Source of the DNA: Aliiroseovarius sediminis
Lineage (GTDB): Bacteria > Pseudomonadota > Alphaproteobacteria > Rhodobacterales > Rhodobacteraceae
DNA: 64,000 nucleotides
Reading direction: 5' to 3'
Assembly (NCBI RefSeq): GCF_022678485.1
Contig: NZ_JALBYP010000018.1
Coordinates: 310,001-374,000, forward strand
Positions 25,830 to 35,579 of the stretch are shown piece by piece. Both the position numbers and the translations under genes were made by a program. Position 1 is the first letter of the stretch; each line of letters opens with the position of its first letter. The notes under the pieces were generated by a model. It was not told where the DNA came from and searched no databases. It saw only the letters and a list, made by a program, of their open reading frames with translations.

Positions 25830-27265
25830 GTGATATTCTGATAGTCGACGACGAACGCGATATCCGCGAACTTATCTCGGATATTCTTGAGGACGAGGGG
25901 TTTTCGACCCGTCTTGCGGGAACGTCAGACGAGGCGGTGGCGGCGGTCAAGGACGCATTACCGTCATTGATGATCCTGGATATCTGGCTGAAGGACTCGG
26001 CGATGGATGGGATCGACATTTTGAAGATGGTCAAACGCGAACATCCCGAAGTGCCGGTCGTCATCATTTCGGGCCACGGGAATATCGAAATTGCCGTGGC
26101 GGCGATCAAACAGGGGGCTTACGACTTCATTGAAAAGCCGTTCAACATCGACCAGTTGATGGTGGTGATCACCCGCGCAATGGAAACCAGCCGCCTGCGT
26201 CGTGAAAACACAGAATTGAAGCGCAAGGACACTCACCCGACCGAGATGGTTGGGGTAAGTACGTCGTTTAAGGCCCTGAAATCAAACCTTGAAAAGGTGA
26301 CAAAATCCAATGGCCGTGTGCTTCTGTCCGGGGCGGCGGGCGCGGGTAAGGAAATTGCAGCACGCTTCATTCACGCCAATTCCGACCGGGCCGCAGCGCC
26401 CTTCGTGGTGGTCAGTTCGGCCTCCATCGAAGCAGATCGGATGGAAGAGGTTTTGTTTGGCCGCGAAAGTATGGAGCGCGGGGTTGAGCCGGGGTTGCTG
26501 GAAGAGGCCAATGGCGGCGTGCTCTATTTCGACGAGGTTGCAGACATGCCGTTGGGCACGCAATCCAAGATCCTGCGCGTTCTGGTTGACCAGCGGTTTC
26601 AGCGTGTGGGCGGCAATGACAAGGTGTCGGTCGATCTGCGGGTGATCTCTTCGACAAATCGCGATTTATTGGCAGAAATCGAAGCAGAGCGGTTCCGTGA
26701 AGAACTGTATCATCGGCTAAACGTGGTGCCGATTGCGGTGCCGCCGCTGGGTGAACGGCGCGAGGATATCCCCCTTCTGGCGCGGTATTTCCTGGAGGTG
26801 TTGAACCGCGATCAGGGCTTGCCTTTGCGCGAATTGGCCGAGGATGCCGAGGCGATGCTGCAAACCATGCAGTGGCCGGGCAACGTGCGTCAGTTGAAGA
26901 ACATGATCGAAAGGGTGCTTATCCTGGGCGAAGGGACCGGCCCGATCCAAGCCGCTGACCTTCGCGGGCAGGAAAGCGCGGGCGACGATGTTGGGGATCA
27001 GGGCGTGACCGTGTCGGGTGCGCTTGCGATGATGCCCCTGCGCGAAGCCCGCGAGGCATTCGAACGAGAATATCTTCTGACCCAGATCAACCGGTTCGGC
27101 GGCAACATCTCGCGCACCGCGAATTTCGTGGGGATGGAACGATCAGCCCTGCACCGAAAGCTGAAATCATTGGGGGTCGTGACAGGCTCGAAGGCGGGCG
27201 CGCGCGTGGCTTATGTCGCCGGGGACGAAGACGAAACGAATGCAGACGCGGGGGCAGAGGCATGA
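25826..27265 (+). CDS. ntrX: Response regulator NtrX
   Basis: A 479-residue partner of NtrY. Receiver domain with D52 (LDIWLKDS), AAA+ domain (GAAGAGKEIAARF as a variant Walker A; YFDEVADMP as Walker B) and a Fis-type DNA-binding domain near the C-terminus (RTANFVGMERSALHRK). The GAFTGA loop is replaced by FGRESMERGVEPG, so, like other alphaproteobacterial NtrX proteins, it is not expected to activate sigma-54 polymerase. The Walker A lysine is kept. Overlaps ntrY by 4 bases. Confidence 0.94.
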   Translation: MSDILIVDDERDIRELISDILEDEGFSTRLAGTSDEAVAAVKDALPSLMILDIWLKDSAMDGIDILKMVKREHPEVPVVIISGHGNIEIAVAAIKQGAYDFIEKPFNIDQLMVVITRAMETSRLRRENTELKRKDTHPTEMVGVSTSFKALKSNLEKVTKSNGRVLLSGAAGAGKEIAARFIHANSDRAAAPFVVVSSASIEADRMEEVLFGRESMERGVEPGLLEEANGGVLYFDEVADMPLGTQSKILRVLVDQRFQRVGGNDKVSVDLRVISSTNRDLLAEIEAERFREELYHRLNVVPIAVPPLGERREDIPLLARYFLEVLNRDQGLPLRELAEDAEAMLQTMQWPGNVRQLKNMIERVLILGEGTGPIQAADLRGQESAGDDVGDQGVTVSGALAMMPLREAREAFEREYLLTQINRFGGNISRTANFVGMERSALHRKLKSLGVVTGSKAGARVAYVAGDEDETNADAGAEA

Positions 27266-27364
27266 TCGCCTGAACGCTGCACGACCAGCCCCAGCGCATG
27301 GCGCGGGCATTGACCGTGCCCGGGGCATCTGGCATGGATTTTGCGTGACATCAGGGAGAACCGG

Positions 27365-28741
27365 ATGAAGGTCATCATTTGCGGTGCAGGCCAAGTGGGC
27401 TGGCAAATCGCGCGTCACCTTTCAAACGAAAAAAACGACGTGACCGTGGTCGACAATAACGCAAGCCTTGTGGCGCGGGCGACCGACACGCTGGACGTGC
27501 AGGGGATTGCCGGGCATGCGTCATATCCCGATGTGCTTGAACGGGCCGGTGCGCCCGATGCCGACATGATCATCGCCGCCACCCATTCGGACGAGGTGAA
27601 CATGGTCACCTGCCAAGTGGCGCATTCAATCTTCCGGGTGCCGCGCAAGATCGCCCGGCTGCGCGCGCAAAGCTATCTTGATGCAATCTATGCCGATCTT
27701 TACCGGCGCGATCACCTGCCTATCGATGTTGTGATCAGCCCTGAACGCGAGGTTGCGCAGGCGGTTTTGAAACGACTGCGCGCGCCCTCGGCCTTCGATA
27801 TCGAAAGCTTCATTGATAACCGTGTGCAACTGATGGGGTTGCAGATCACTGATGAATGCCCTGTGGTGAACACGCCCTTGCGCCAGTTGACGGACCTGTT
27901 TTCCACCCTCAGCGCCGTGGTGGTGGGTATCCGCCGTGATGGTACCTTGTTTGCACCCGACGCGGGCGACCAGCTTTTCGCGGGCGACCAGATCTATGTC
28001 ACCACGCGGACCGAGGACGTCAATCGCACACTAGAGGTGTTTGGCAAATCCGTGAAACGACAGGATCGCATTGTCATTCTGGGGGGCGGCAATGTCGGGC
28101 TTGCGGTGGCGCGTGAGCTTGAAAACCGCACTGACCGCGTGCGCGCTAAGGTCGTCGAATACGATCGCGCGGTCGCCGAACATGCCGCCGATGCGCTGGA
28201 ACGCACGGTCGTGCTGCATGGCGACGGCATGGACATGGAGTTGATGAAAGAAGCCGGTGTGCCGCGTTCTGATGCGATTCTGTGCGTGACGGATGACGAC
28301 AAGGTGAATCTACTCGCCTCGGTCCGAGCCAAGGCGGTGGGCTGCCCGATGTCCATCTGTTTGATCAATGACCCCTCGTTGGTCGGTCTTATGGGCCCTT
28401 TGAATATTGACGCCTATATCAACCCGCGGACACAAACCGTCAGTTCGATCCTGCGCCACATCCGGCGCGGTAAGGTGCGCGAGGTCTATTCGCTGGGCGA
28501 CGCCGAGGCCGAGGTGATCGAGGCGCAGGTCCTGTCCACGTCGCCGCTTGCGGGCAAGGCCGTGCGTGATGTCGATTTCCCCGAAGGTGTGTTGGTCGGG
28601 GCGATTTTGAAGGGTGAAAAGGTGGTGAAACCGACCGGCAGGACGCAAATCGAAGAGGGCGACGTGGTGGTCCTGTTCTCAATGGCAGCTGACGTGCCCG
28701 AGGTCGAACGCCTGCTTCAGGTCTCGATCGATTTTTTCTGA
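27365..28741 (+). CDS. trkA: Trk system potassium transporter regulatory subunit TrkA
   Basis: A 458-residue peripheral membrane protein that gates the TrkH channel through NAD/ATP binding. It has two RCK_N Rossmann domains (GAGQVGWQIA at the N-terminus; GGGNVGLAVARELE near residue 240) alternating with two RCK_C domains, the standard full-length TrkA layout. The ATG at 27365 gives the family N-terminus MKVIICGAGQVG. It sits 100 bp after ntrX and 27 bp before trkH, the order found in Rhodobacter-like genomes. Confidence 0.95.
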   Translation: MKVIICGAGQVGWQIARHLSNEKNDVTVVDNNASLVARATDTLDVQGIAGHASYPDVLERAGAPDADMIIAATHSDEVNMVTCQVAHSIFRVPRKIARLRAQSYLDAIYADLYRRDHLPIDVVISPEREVAQAVLKRLRAPSAFDIESFIDNRVQLMGLQITDECPVVNTPLRQLTDLFSTLSAVVVGIRRDGTLFAPDAGDQLFAGDQIYVTTRTEDVNRTLEVFGKSVKRQDRIVILGGGNVGLAVARELENRTDRVRAKVVEYDRAVAEHAADALERTVVLHGDGMDMELMKEAGVPRSDAILCVTDDDKVNLLASVRAKAVGCPMSICLINDPSLVGLMGPLNIDAYINPRTQTVSSILRHIRRGKVREVYSLGDAEAEVIEAQVLSTSPLAGKAVRDVDFPEGVLVGAILKGEKVVKPTGRTQIEEGDVVVLFSMAADVPEVERLLQVSIDFF

Positions 28742-28768
28742 CCCTGCTGCCCGAATAAGGCCACCGTC

Positions 28769-30316
28769 ATGATGACCCAAATCGCCAAACTACCGCTGCT
28801 TGTGATCCTGATGGGGATCAGTTCGCTTGCGATGCTGTTGCCAGCGGGCTTTGGTTGGGTGATCGGAGACTTCTATGAAGCGCGAGTGTTCTTCTATGGC
28901 GCGTTGCTGTTTGGGTTTCTAACGTCGTTTCTTGCGATGGCGATGGCCGATCAGCCGCGATCAACACGGCACCGACGCCACCTGATGGCGCTGTTGGGCC
29001 TGTTCGTGCTGCTTCCAATTATGCTGGCTGTGCCATTTCATCAGGCCGTGCGCACCACATCTTTTCTGAACGCCTATGTCGAAATGGTATCGGCCCTGAC
29101 CACCACCGGGGCGACCCTGTTTGAGGGTACCGAGCGGATGGCCCGGTCGGTCCATTTGTGGCGTGCATTGGTTGGCTGGCTTGGCGGGCTGTTCATGTGG
29201 GTGGGCGCAATTGCCATTTTGGCGCCCATGTCGCTGGGCGGGTTCGAGGTGCGGGCGCGGTTTGGTGCGCGTGGCATGGCTGCCGCGGGCGATTCGCGGT
29301 TTGGTGCAGGGATCAGTCAGATCATCCGCGTTGCCGATTTTTCTGACCGGATCCGCACCTATGGTGTGCGTCTTGGGCCAGTGTATACCGGCCTGACGCT
29401 TGCCTTGTGGATTGGGCTTATCGTGGCTGGTGACAGCGGGTTTGTCGCGCTGTGTCATGCAATGTCCATTATGTCGACCAGTGGCATATCCCCAGTCGGC
29501 GGCCCAGCAGGTGGCGGCGCGGGCTATCCCGGCGAGGTCTTGATGGCTTTTTTTCTGGTCTTTGCAATCTCGCGCCTGACCTTCGCGTCGGACATGCAAG
29601 AGGGCGAGCGGCGGCGGCGTCTTTACAAAGACCCCGAGATGCGTATGGCCCTTGCGATCGTCGTCACCGTCCCGCTGTTTCTGTTTCTGCGCCACTGGGT
29701 GGGCGCGTATGAGGTCGACGAGGAGGCAAACTGGCTGGCCGGCATTGCCTCGCTTTGGGGAAGTTTTTTCACCGTCTTGTCTTTTCTGACCACCACCGGG
29801 TTCGAAAGCGCAGCTTGGGGCGTCAGCCGCGACTGGTCCGGCCTTCAGACCCCAGGCCTGATCCTTATGGGGTTGGCCTTGGTCGGCGGGGGCGTCGCCA
29901 CCACTGCGGGCGGCGCTAAGCTCATGCGGGTCTATGCCCTATACGTCCACGGCCTGCGCGAGATGGAGAAGCTGGTCTATCCCTCGTCGATCGGCGGTTC
30001 CGGAAACGAAGCGCGGCATATCCGCGGGCGGGGCGCCTATATGGCGTGGGTGTTTTTCATGCTGATGTCGATGTCCGTCGCACTGGTGATGGGCCTGTTT
30101 TCGCTGCTGGGGCAGGATTTTGAAAGCGCCATGACCCTGACTATCGCGGCGCTGACCACCACCGGACCCGTTGCACAAATCGCGGCGTCGGAACCGATCT
30201 TCTATAGCGAACTTGGCAACCCGGCCAAGGCGGTTCTGGCAGGGGCGATGATCCTTGGGCGGCTCGAGATGCTGGCGATCGTCGCGCTATTGAATCCTGA
30301 CAGTTGGCGGCGCTGA
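28769..30316 (+). CDS. trkH: TrkH-family potassium uptake channel
   Basis: A 515-residue integral membrane protein with about ten or more helices in four repeated M1-P-M2 units. The selectivity-filter loops show as TTTGATLF (about residue 111), MSTSGISP (about 235), TTTGFES (about 340) and TTTGPV (about 465). These line the K+ pore of the Trk/Ktr/HKT superfamily. The start is ATG-ATG with AAGG about 9 bases upstream. It forms an operon with trkA. Confidence 0.94.
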   Translation: MMTQIAKLPLLVILMGISSLAMLLPAGFGWVIGDFYEARVFFYGALLFGFLTSFLAMAMADQPRSTRHRRHLMALLGLFVLLPIMLAVPFHQAVRTTSFLNAYVEMVSALTTTGATLFEGTERMARSVHLWRALVGWLGGLFMWVGAIAILAPMSLGGFEVRARFGARGMAAAGDSRFGAGISQIIRVADFSDRIRTYGVRLGPVYTGLTLALWIGLIVAGDSGFVALCHAMSIMSTSGISPVGGPAGGGAGYPGEVLMAFFLVFAISRLTFASDMQEGERRRRLYKDPEMRMALAIVVTVPLFLFLRHWVGAYEVDEEANWLAGIASLWGSFFTVLSFLTTTGFESAAWGVSRDWSGLQTPGLILMGLALVGGGVATTAGGAKLMRVYALYVHGLREMEKLVYPSSIGGSGNEARHIRGRGAYMAWVFFMLMSMSVALVMGLFSLLGQDFESAMTLTIAALTTTGPVAQIAASEPIFYSELGNPAKAVLAGAMILGRLEMLAIVALLNPDSWRR

Positions 30317-30516
30317 CACGCGCGCTGCAACATATGTGCATTATGCACGCATTGCGCGTGCTTCCGCATTGCGGCTTTCGCCGGTGGTCAGAGCAGCATG
30401 AGCTTGATAAAACCGCCAAAAAAGGGGGTGGAAAAGGTTAAACCCCCGCGCCATAGTGGCCCAAAGACGAAATCCTGCCGGGGTCCGGCAGCACGAGAGA
30501 AAAAAGGAAAAAAGCG
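30317..30516. promoter_or_regulatory. hfq upstream region with a perfect 13-bp palindrome
   Basis: 200 bp between trkH and hfq. It holds the palindrome GTGCAT-T-ATGCAC at 30336-30348 and a GGGGGT/ACCCCC hairpin at about 30425-30456, which could be a weak trkH terminator or an hfq leader structure. No ORF is convincing. Confidence 0.3.
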
Positions 30517-30753
30517 ATGGCTGCCGACAACAAGAACCTGCAGGACGTATTTCTGAACCATGTTCGCAAGTCCAAGGTTCCGGTCACGATCTTCTTGATC
30601 AATGGCGTGAAGCTTCAGGGCGTCATTTCATGGTTCGATAATTTCTGCGTCCTTCTGCGCCGCGATGGGCAATCGCAGCTTGTATATAAGCACGCGATTT
30701 CCACAATCATGCCAGGGCAGCCCATCAACCTATATGATGGCGAAGAAAGCTGA
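30517..30753 (+). CDS. hfq: RNA chaperone Hfq
   Basis: A 78-residue Sm-like hexameric RNA-binding protein that pairs small RNAs with mRNAs. It carries the conserved Hfq segments [34 protein letters not shown] and the proximal-face YKHAISTI. As in other alphaproteobacteria, the disordered C-terminal tail is nearly absent. It follows trkH by 200 bp and its stop overlaps the probable hflX start by 4 bases. It gives a cellular context for the small-RNA candidates reported here. Confidence 0.97.
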   Translation: MAADNKNLQDVFLNHVRKSKVPVTIFLINGVKLQGVISWFDNFCVLLRRDGQSQLVYKHAISTIMPGQPINLYDGEES

Positions 30754-32060
30754 CTGACTTCATCGACAGGGAAGAACGCCCCACGCGGGCCTGGGTTTTC
30801 CACCCCGAGCTGACGTCAGACCGGGACCGGCGCGATGCCGGTCCGGCGCTTGTGGAAGCTGTTTCGTTGGCCCAAGCCCTGCCGCACCTTGAAGTGGTGG
30901 GGGCTGATATCGTGCGCCTGCCAGCGCCCCATCCCGGCAAACTTTTTGGCAAGGGCAAGCTGGAAGAATTGCACGCCAAACTTGACGCGGCCGAGGTCGA
31001 TCTGGTGCTGATCGACGGCCCCGTCAGCCCGGTGCAACAGCGCAATCTGGAGAAAGAGTGGAAGGTCAAGATTCTGGACCGTACGGGGCTTATTCTGGAA
31101 ATCTTCTCGGATCGGGCCGCCACCCGCGAGGGTGTGTTGCAGGTGGAAATGGCCGCGCTGTCCTATCAACGCACACGGCTGGTGCGGGCCTGGACCCATC
31201 TGGAACGCCAGCGTGGCGGACTTGGCTTTGTCGGCGGCCCCGGCGAAACCCAGATCGAAGCCGACCGGCGCGCCATCGACGACCAGTTGAACCGCCTGCG
31301 CAAACAACTTGAAAAGGTTGTGAAAACCCGCGAACTGCACCGAGCTGCGCGCGCCAAGGTTCCGTATCCCATTGTTGCGCTTGTGGGGTATACCAACGCC
31401 GGAAAATCCACCCTGTTCAATCGCATGACCGGGGCGCATGTCATGGCCAAGGACATGTTATTTGCCACCCTTGACCCCACGATGCGGCAGATTGAACTGC
31501 CTGCCGTCGGTAAGGCGCCTGCGCAAGGGGGCGGGCGCAAGGTGATCCTGTCGGATACGGTAGGCTTCATCTCGGACCTGCCCACCCAACTGGTCGCCGC
31601 CTTCCGGGCCACGCTGGAAGAGGTTCTGGCCGCTGATCTGATCGTCCATGTGCGCGATATTAGCCACGAAGGAACCGACGAACAGGCCCGCGATGTGGAA
31701 GAGATCATGACCGAGCTTGGCGTTAAAGAAAATACACCGCAGTTGGAGGTCTGGAATAAGATCGACCTGCTTGATGAAGGCCAGCAGGACGCTCGCCGAC
31801 ACGAAGCCGACCGCAACGACAATGTGCTGGTATTATCTGCTGTGACCGGTGAAGGGTTCGACGACCTGATCGTGGCCATCGACGCCGCACTTGATGTGCC
31901 ACGGGTGACCGAGACGCTGCATCTGAGTTTTGCAGACGGCCGCAAGCGCGCGTGGCTCTTTGAAAAGGGCGTGGTCGAAACAGAGGAACCAGACGAAGAT
32001 GGCTGGCACCTGACCGTGACCTGGACCGATCGTCAGGCGGCCGAATACCGTACGCTTTAG
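30750..32060 (+). CDS. hflX: Ribosome-associated GTPase HflX, with probable CTG start
   Basis: A GTPase that splits or rescues stalled ribosomes. It has an N-terminal HflX domain, a coiled-coil/glycine-rich linker ([17 protein letters not shown]) and a G domain with G1 [12 protein letters not shown]3 DTVGF and G4 NKID. The first usual start codon is GTG 30852, but 34 in-frame codons before it encode [10 protein letters not shown] and more, matching the first strand of HflX proteins. The frame opens after a stop at 30735 and contains no ATG, GTG or TTG before 30852. CTG 30750, overlapping the hfq stop as CTGA, is the most likely initiator and gives 436 residues. Confidence 0.88.
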   Translation: MTDFIDREERPTRAWVFHPELTSDRDRRDAGPALVEAVSLAQALPHLEVVGADIVRLPAPHPGKLFGKGKLEELHAKLDAAEVDLVLIDGPVSPVQQRNLEKEWKVKILDRTGLILEIFSDRAATREGVLQVEMAALSYQRTRLVRAWTHLERQRGGLGFVGGPGETQIEADRRAIDDQLNRLRKQLEKVVKTRELHRAARAKVPYPIVALVGYTNAGKSTLFNRMTGAHVMAKDMLFATLDPTMRQIELPAVGKAPAQGGGRKVILSDTVGFISDLPTQLVAAFRATLEEVLAADLIVHVRDISHEGTDEQARDVEEIMTELGVKENTPQLEVWNKIDLLDEGQQDARRHEADRNDNVLVLSAVTGEGFDDLIVAIDAALDVPRVTETLHLSFADGRKRAWLFEKGVVETEEPDEDGWHLTVTWTDRQAAEYRTL

Positions 32061-32065
32061 GCGCG

Positions 32066-34537
32066 TTACCTTTTCGGAACCAATTGTGTCACCCCCACCG
32101 ATGCCGCCCGCGCCAGTGCCGGATCCAGCGACATGGGCGTGTATTCGCCACGCCGCCACAGATCGCCCAGATCATCATAGTGACGCGACAGCGGATGACC
32201 CGATTGCCCTGTCGAGATCACAAAAAGCGAGCTGTTGGGATCGGCGAAGTCATAGACACCGCGAAACCCGGCCCCGTGCACATTGCGATAAGGATTCGCG
32301 CCCGTCCCCGCCGTGCGTCCACGCAACAGCGTGTTGTCCCCGCCCGAGGTTGATTGCCGGATATTGACAAACCATTTCAGGAACGGCAGATCGCCCAGCA
32401 CTGGATGCTTGTGTGTCACCTCGTGAAAGTCGCCCCAGCGCAAGCTTTCCTGCGCACCGCTGGCATGTTCGTCCAGCCATAAAAGGGCGTCGTCCAGCGC
32501 CATACGCGCAATGTCGGTGCACGTTTCGGTAGGTGCCGACTGGATCACATCGCACCAAACGCCAGCGCCTCTGACGTTGCGAAACACGCGCTCGATAAAG
32601 ATCGGGTCAACATGGGGGAATTCGTTGGCCAGCGGTCCAAGCTCGTCGCGGATCAGGCGGGTTTGCAGCGCGCGCAGCCAGGCGGAATAAATCAACGGCT
32701 CGGGCATGTGCTCGTTCATCTCGCCGTTCCAGTCGCCCAGCAGTGCCAGCGCGCGCTGGCGCGCGCGTTCGGGCGTGCCGTCGGGCGCGGCGTCGCCGGT
32801 GAACCACAAATCCGCGCCGACCAGCGGCAGAAGCGTGCGCGCGGTGACGGATACGGGGTCCAGCTGTGCCTCGATGAAGCTGTCGCGGGTGTGCACCTCG
32901 CGCGCTTGCATCAGGCGGCTCCATCGTTGCACGCGCTGGCTGTCGCCCCATTCGAAGCTCATATGGTTGGGGAAGGGGCGGTTGATCAGCTTGTTATTGG
33001 TATTGCCGACAATCCCGCCCTTGGGCTGCAGGAACTCGGGATTGGCGCTATAACTCAGACGGCCCTGCCATTGGTTCGCGGCAATCCAGCCGGGGCTGGG
33101 AATGCGCCCCTGGGTCTGGTGGGCAGCGTCGCGTTTGGGCATCACGCCGATCACTTTCATGGCGATGTTTTCCCGGTCCGCCATGGTCAGGGTCAGGCTG
33201 GGTGCCACGAAATCAGAGCCAGCGGTGATGCCGTCCTCGACCGATTTGGCGCGCATCAGGCGAATGGCCGCGCTCATCGAGCGGTCCTGCGCGGTCAGCA
33301 GTGTCCAGTTTAGCGACATGGCATGGCCGGGCGGTGTGATGATGCCAAGGTCGAACAGATGGCCTGGCAGAAGCGGGCCGTTCTCGGACCATTGCAGATC
33401 GAAGGTCACGGGGGCTTCGTCCTTGATCCGCACGATCGAGCTGCGCGTGTTCAGTGGTTTGAACCCGTCGGGCGTCTGAACCTGGCTGGGATCGTCCGGG
33501 TTCAGCTTTTCGACATGCAGGTCCTGGTCATCAAGATAGGACGCAGTAACGCCCCAGCCGAAATCGTCCGAGCGTCCCACCAGCATCGCGGGCAGGCCGG
33601 GGATGGTGCCGCCGATTACACCGCCGCTGGTCAGCTCTAACCGCGCTAGATACCAGATCGCGGGGGCGGTGAAGCCCAGATGGGGATCGTTGGCCAGAAG
33701 CGTGCCGCCTGCCGCCGACCGGTTCGGTGCGGCGGCCCAGGCGTTTGACGCACCCGCAAACCCGCGGCGCGGCGCGGGCCACAGCGCCGGGCGGTCCTGT
33801 CGTGCGGGTAGGTTGGCAAATTGCGCAGCGGGCACATCCAGCAGGCTGGCATAGTCGGGCAGGGCGGCAACGCCTGTGCCGGGTATGTCGGGCAGGATGT
33901 CTTTTACCCGTTCGTCGGGCAGGGCAAGGGTGACGCGGGCGCGCAGCAGCTCTTCCTCAAGGTGCCCGGCCAGTTGCACGCCCATCAGTTTAAGAATCGC
34001 AATGCTGTCGGCGGGCTGCCACGGCGATATGTCATTGGAGAACAGAAAGAACTCAGGCGCCCCGCGGCCCAGCGCGTCATTGTTGATACGGCTGAGATAG
34101 GCGTTCACCCCTGCGCTGTAGGCCTTCAGCGCAGCCTTGGTTTCGTCGTCCTGCACCGCAACGGCGGCCTTGGAAAGAGTGTACAGATCAAGCCGACGCA
34201 TCAGCTCGTCCACCTCAAGGGTGCGGCGGCCGAACATCTCGGACAGGCGGCCTTGGGCGGTGCGACGCATGGTCATCATCTGCCAAAGCCGGTCCTGCGC
34301 GTGGACATAGCCCAGCCCGAAAAAAACATCCGGGTCGTTCTGGCCAAAGATATGCGGGATGTTGGCGTTGTTACGCACGATCTCGACGGGGGCTTTTATA
34401 CCGGGGGTGGCGCGCGTCACGCTGTAATCGGGCAAGGATTGCGCGGCCAGATAATAGACCAGCGACAACCCCAGACCCGCCAGCACCAGCAGCCCGGCTA
34501 CGATTCGGATCATCCAAAGAACGACCTTACCCATCAC
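32066..34537 (-). CDS. Penicillin acylase-family N-terminal nucleophile hydrolase
   Basis: An 823-residue amidase precursor. An N-terminal hydrophobic segment (about residues 8-32) exports or anchors it. The alpha-chain region follows, and self-cleavage is expected before the nucleophile S264 in GASNAW. Then comes the beta chain, with the family blocks LLANDPHLGF, PAMLVGRSDDFGWG and NTNNK. Family members hydrolyse penicillins, acyl-homoserine lactones or other amides; the substrate cannot be assigned here. AHL acylase activity is a reasonable guess in quorum-sensing roseobacters. It converges with hflX and stands alone. Confidence 0.85.
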   Translation of the reverse strand: MMGKVVLWMIRIVAGLLVLAGLGLSLVYYLAAQSLPDYSVTRATPGIKAPVEIVRNNANIPHIFGQNDPDVFFGLGYVHAQDRLWQMMTMRRTAQGRLSEMFGRRTLEVDELMRRLDLYTLSKAAVAVQDDETKAALKAYSAGVNAYLSRINNDALGRGAPEFFLFSNDISPWQPADSIAILKLMGVQLAGHLEEELLRARVTLALPDERVKDILPDIPGTGVAALPDYASLLDVPAAQFANLPARQDRPALWPAPRRGFAGASNAWAAAPNRSAAGGTLLANDPHLGFTAPAIWYLARLELTSGGVIGGTIPGLPAMLVGRSDDFGWGVTASYLDDQDLHVEKLNPDDPSQVQTPDGFKPLNTRSSIVRIKDEAPVTFDLQWSENGPLLPGHLFDLGIITPPGHAMSLNWTLLTAQDRSMSAAIRLMRAKSVEDGITAGSDFVAPSLTLTMADRENIAMKVIGVMPKRDAAHQTQGRIPSPGWIAANQWQGRLSYSANPEFLQPKGGIVGNTNNKLINRPFPNHMSFEWGDSQRVQRWSRLMQAREVHTRDSFIEAQLDPVSVTARTLLPLVGADLWFTGDAAPDGTPERARQRALALLGDWNGEMNEHMPEPLIYSAWLRALQTRLIRDELGPLANEFPHVDPIFIERVFRNVRGAGVWCDVIQSAPTETCTDIARMALDDALLWLDEHASGAQESLRWGDFHEVTHKHPVLGDLPFLKWFVNIRQSTSGGDNTLLRGRTAGTGANPYRNVHGAGFRGVYDFADPNSSLFVISTGQSGHPLSRHYDDLGDLWRRGEYTPMSLDPALARAASVGVTQLVPKR

Positions 34538-34644
34538 ATTCCAACCACTGCTTTGTTCATGTCCCTGCGTCGTCAGCGTTGACCCGACGCGCTTACGCGG
34601 TAACTACTGTGCTTCACATGGGAATTCAACGGAAGGGACACGTC

Positions 34645-35517
34645 ATGGCAAAATGCGCATTCTTGGGGTTAGGAGTGATGGGGTATCCGATGGCCGGGCA
34701 TTTGGTCGACCAAGGGCATGAGGTGACAGTCTATAACCGTTCGTCCGACAAGGCGGATCGCTGGGCCGGGGCATATAGCGGCAAAACCGCCGCCACCCCG
34801 CGCGAGGCCGCAGAGGGCGCAGATTTCGTCATGGCCTGTGTGGGCAATGACGATGATCTGCGCGCCGTTGTGCAGGGCCCCGATAGTGCATTGGCAGGGA
34901 TGACGAAAGGCGCGATCTTCGTTGATCACACAACCGTTTCCGCCGCAGTTACACGCGACCTTCACGCCGCCGCCGATGAACAGGGTGTCGCCTTCGTAGA
35001 TGCCCCCGTGTCAGGCGGGCAGGCAGGCGCCGAGAATGGCGTGCTGTCGATCATGTGCGGCGGTGATGAGGCCGCTTTTGCCAAGGCCCTGCCGATCATG
35101 CAGGCTTATGGCCGCACCGTGAAACGGCTCGGCGATAGCGGGGCGGGGCAGCTGACCAAGATGGTCAACCAGATCTGCATCGCGGGGCTGGTGCAAGGCC
35201 TGTCCGAAGGGCTACATTTCGCCGAGAAAGCCGGGCTGGACATCCGCGAGGTCGTCGACGTGATCCAAGGCGGTGCTGCAGGCAGTTGGCAGATGGTGAA
35301 CCGGCACGAGACCATGGCCGATGATCAGTTCGACCACGGCTTTGCCGTCGATTGGATGCGCAAGGATCTTGGCATCTGCCTGTCCACGGCAGATGAAACC
35401 GGTGCGTCCCTGCCTGTCACGGCCTTGGTGGATCAGTTCTACAAGGACGTGCAGAAGATGGGCGGGGGGCGCTGGGATACCTCAAGCCTGATCAAACGGT
35501 TGAGGGTCGGCGGGTAA
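34645..35517 (+). CDS. 3-hydroxyisobutyrate dehydrogenase-family oxidoreductase
   Basis: A 290-residue NAD(P)-dependent beta-hydroxyacid dehydrogenase. The Rossmann GLGVMGYPMAGHL motif is at the N-terminus, the substrate-site DAPVSGGQAGAENG is near 125, and the catalytic lysine region is GAGQLTKMVNQ near 170. Candidate substrates are 3-hydroxyisobutyrate, tartronate semialdehyde or succinic semialdehyde. AAGGGA lies before ATG 34645, and the frame upstream of it is ignored. It stands alone, divergent from the acylase, and ends in a strong terminator. Confidence 0.88.
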   Translation: MAKCAFLGLGVMGYPMAGHLVDQGHEVTVYNRSSDKADRWAGAYSGKTAATPREAAEGADFVMACVGNDDDLRAVVQGPDSALAGMTKGAIFVDHTTVSAAVTRDLHAAADEQGVAFVDAPVSGGQAGAENGVLSIMCGGDEAAFAKALPIMQAYGRTVKRLGDSGAGQLTKMVNQICIAGLVQGLSEGLHFAEKAGLDIREVVDVIQGGAAGSWQMVNRHETMADDQFDHGFAVDWMRKDLGICLSTADETGASLPVTALVDQFYKDVQKMGGGRWDTSSLIKRLRVGG

Positions 35518-35535
35518 CACCATGACAAAAAATCA

Positions 35536-35559
35536 AAAGGGCGGCAAGCGCCGCCCTTT
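35536..35559. terminator. Bidirectional terminator
   Basis: Perfect 10-bp stem AAAGGGCGGC / GCCGCCCTTT with AAGC loop, between the converging dehydrogenase and YSC84-domain genes. Confidence 0.85.
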
Positions 35560-35579
35560 CCCAGCCGTATCGTGCCCGA

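Noticed and set aside
30456-30641. A 61-codon ORF overlapping hfq from upstream
   Set aside because: It is out of frame with hfq. The Hfq family match is complete in the frame starting at 30517, and the upstream segment is just the leader and ribosome site.
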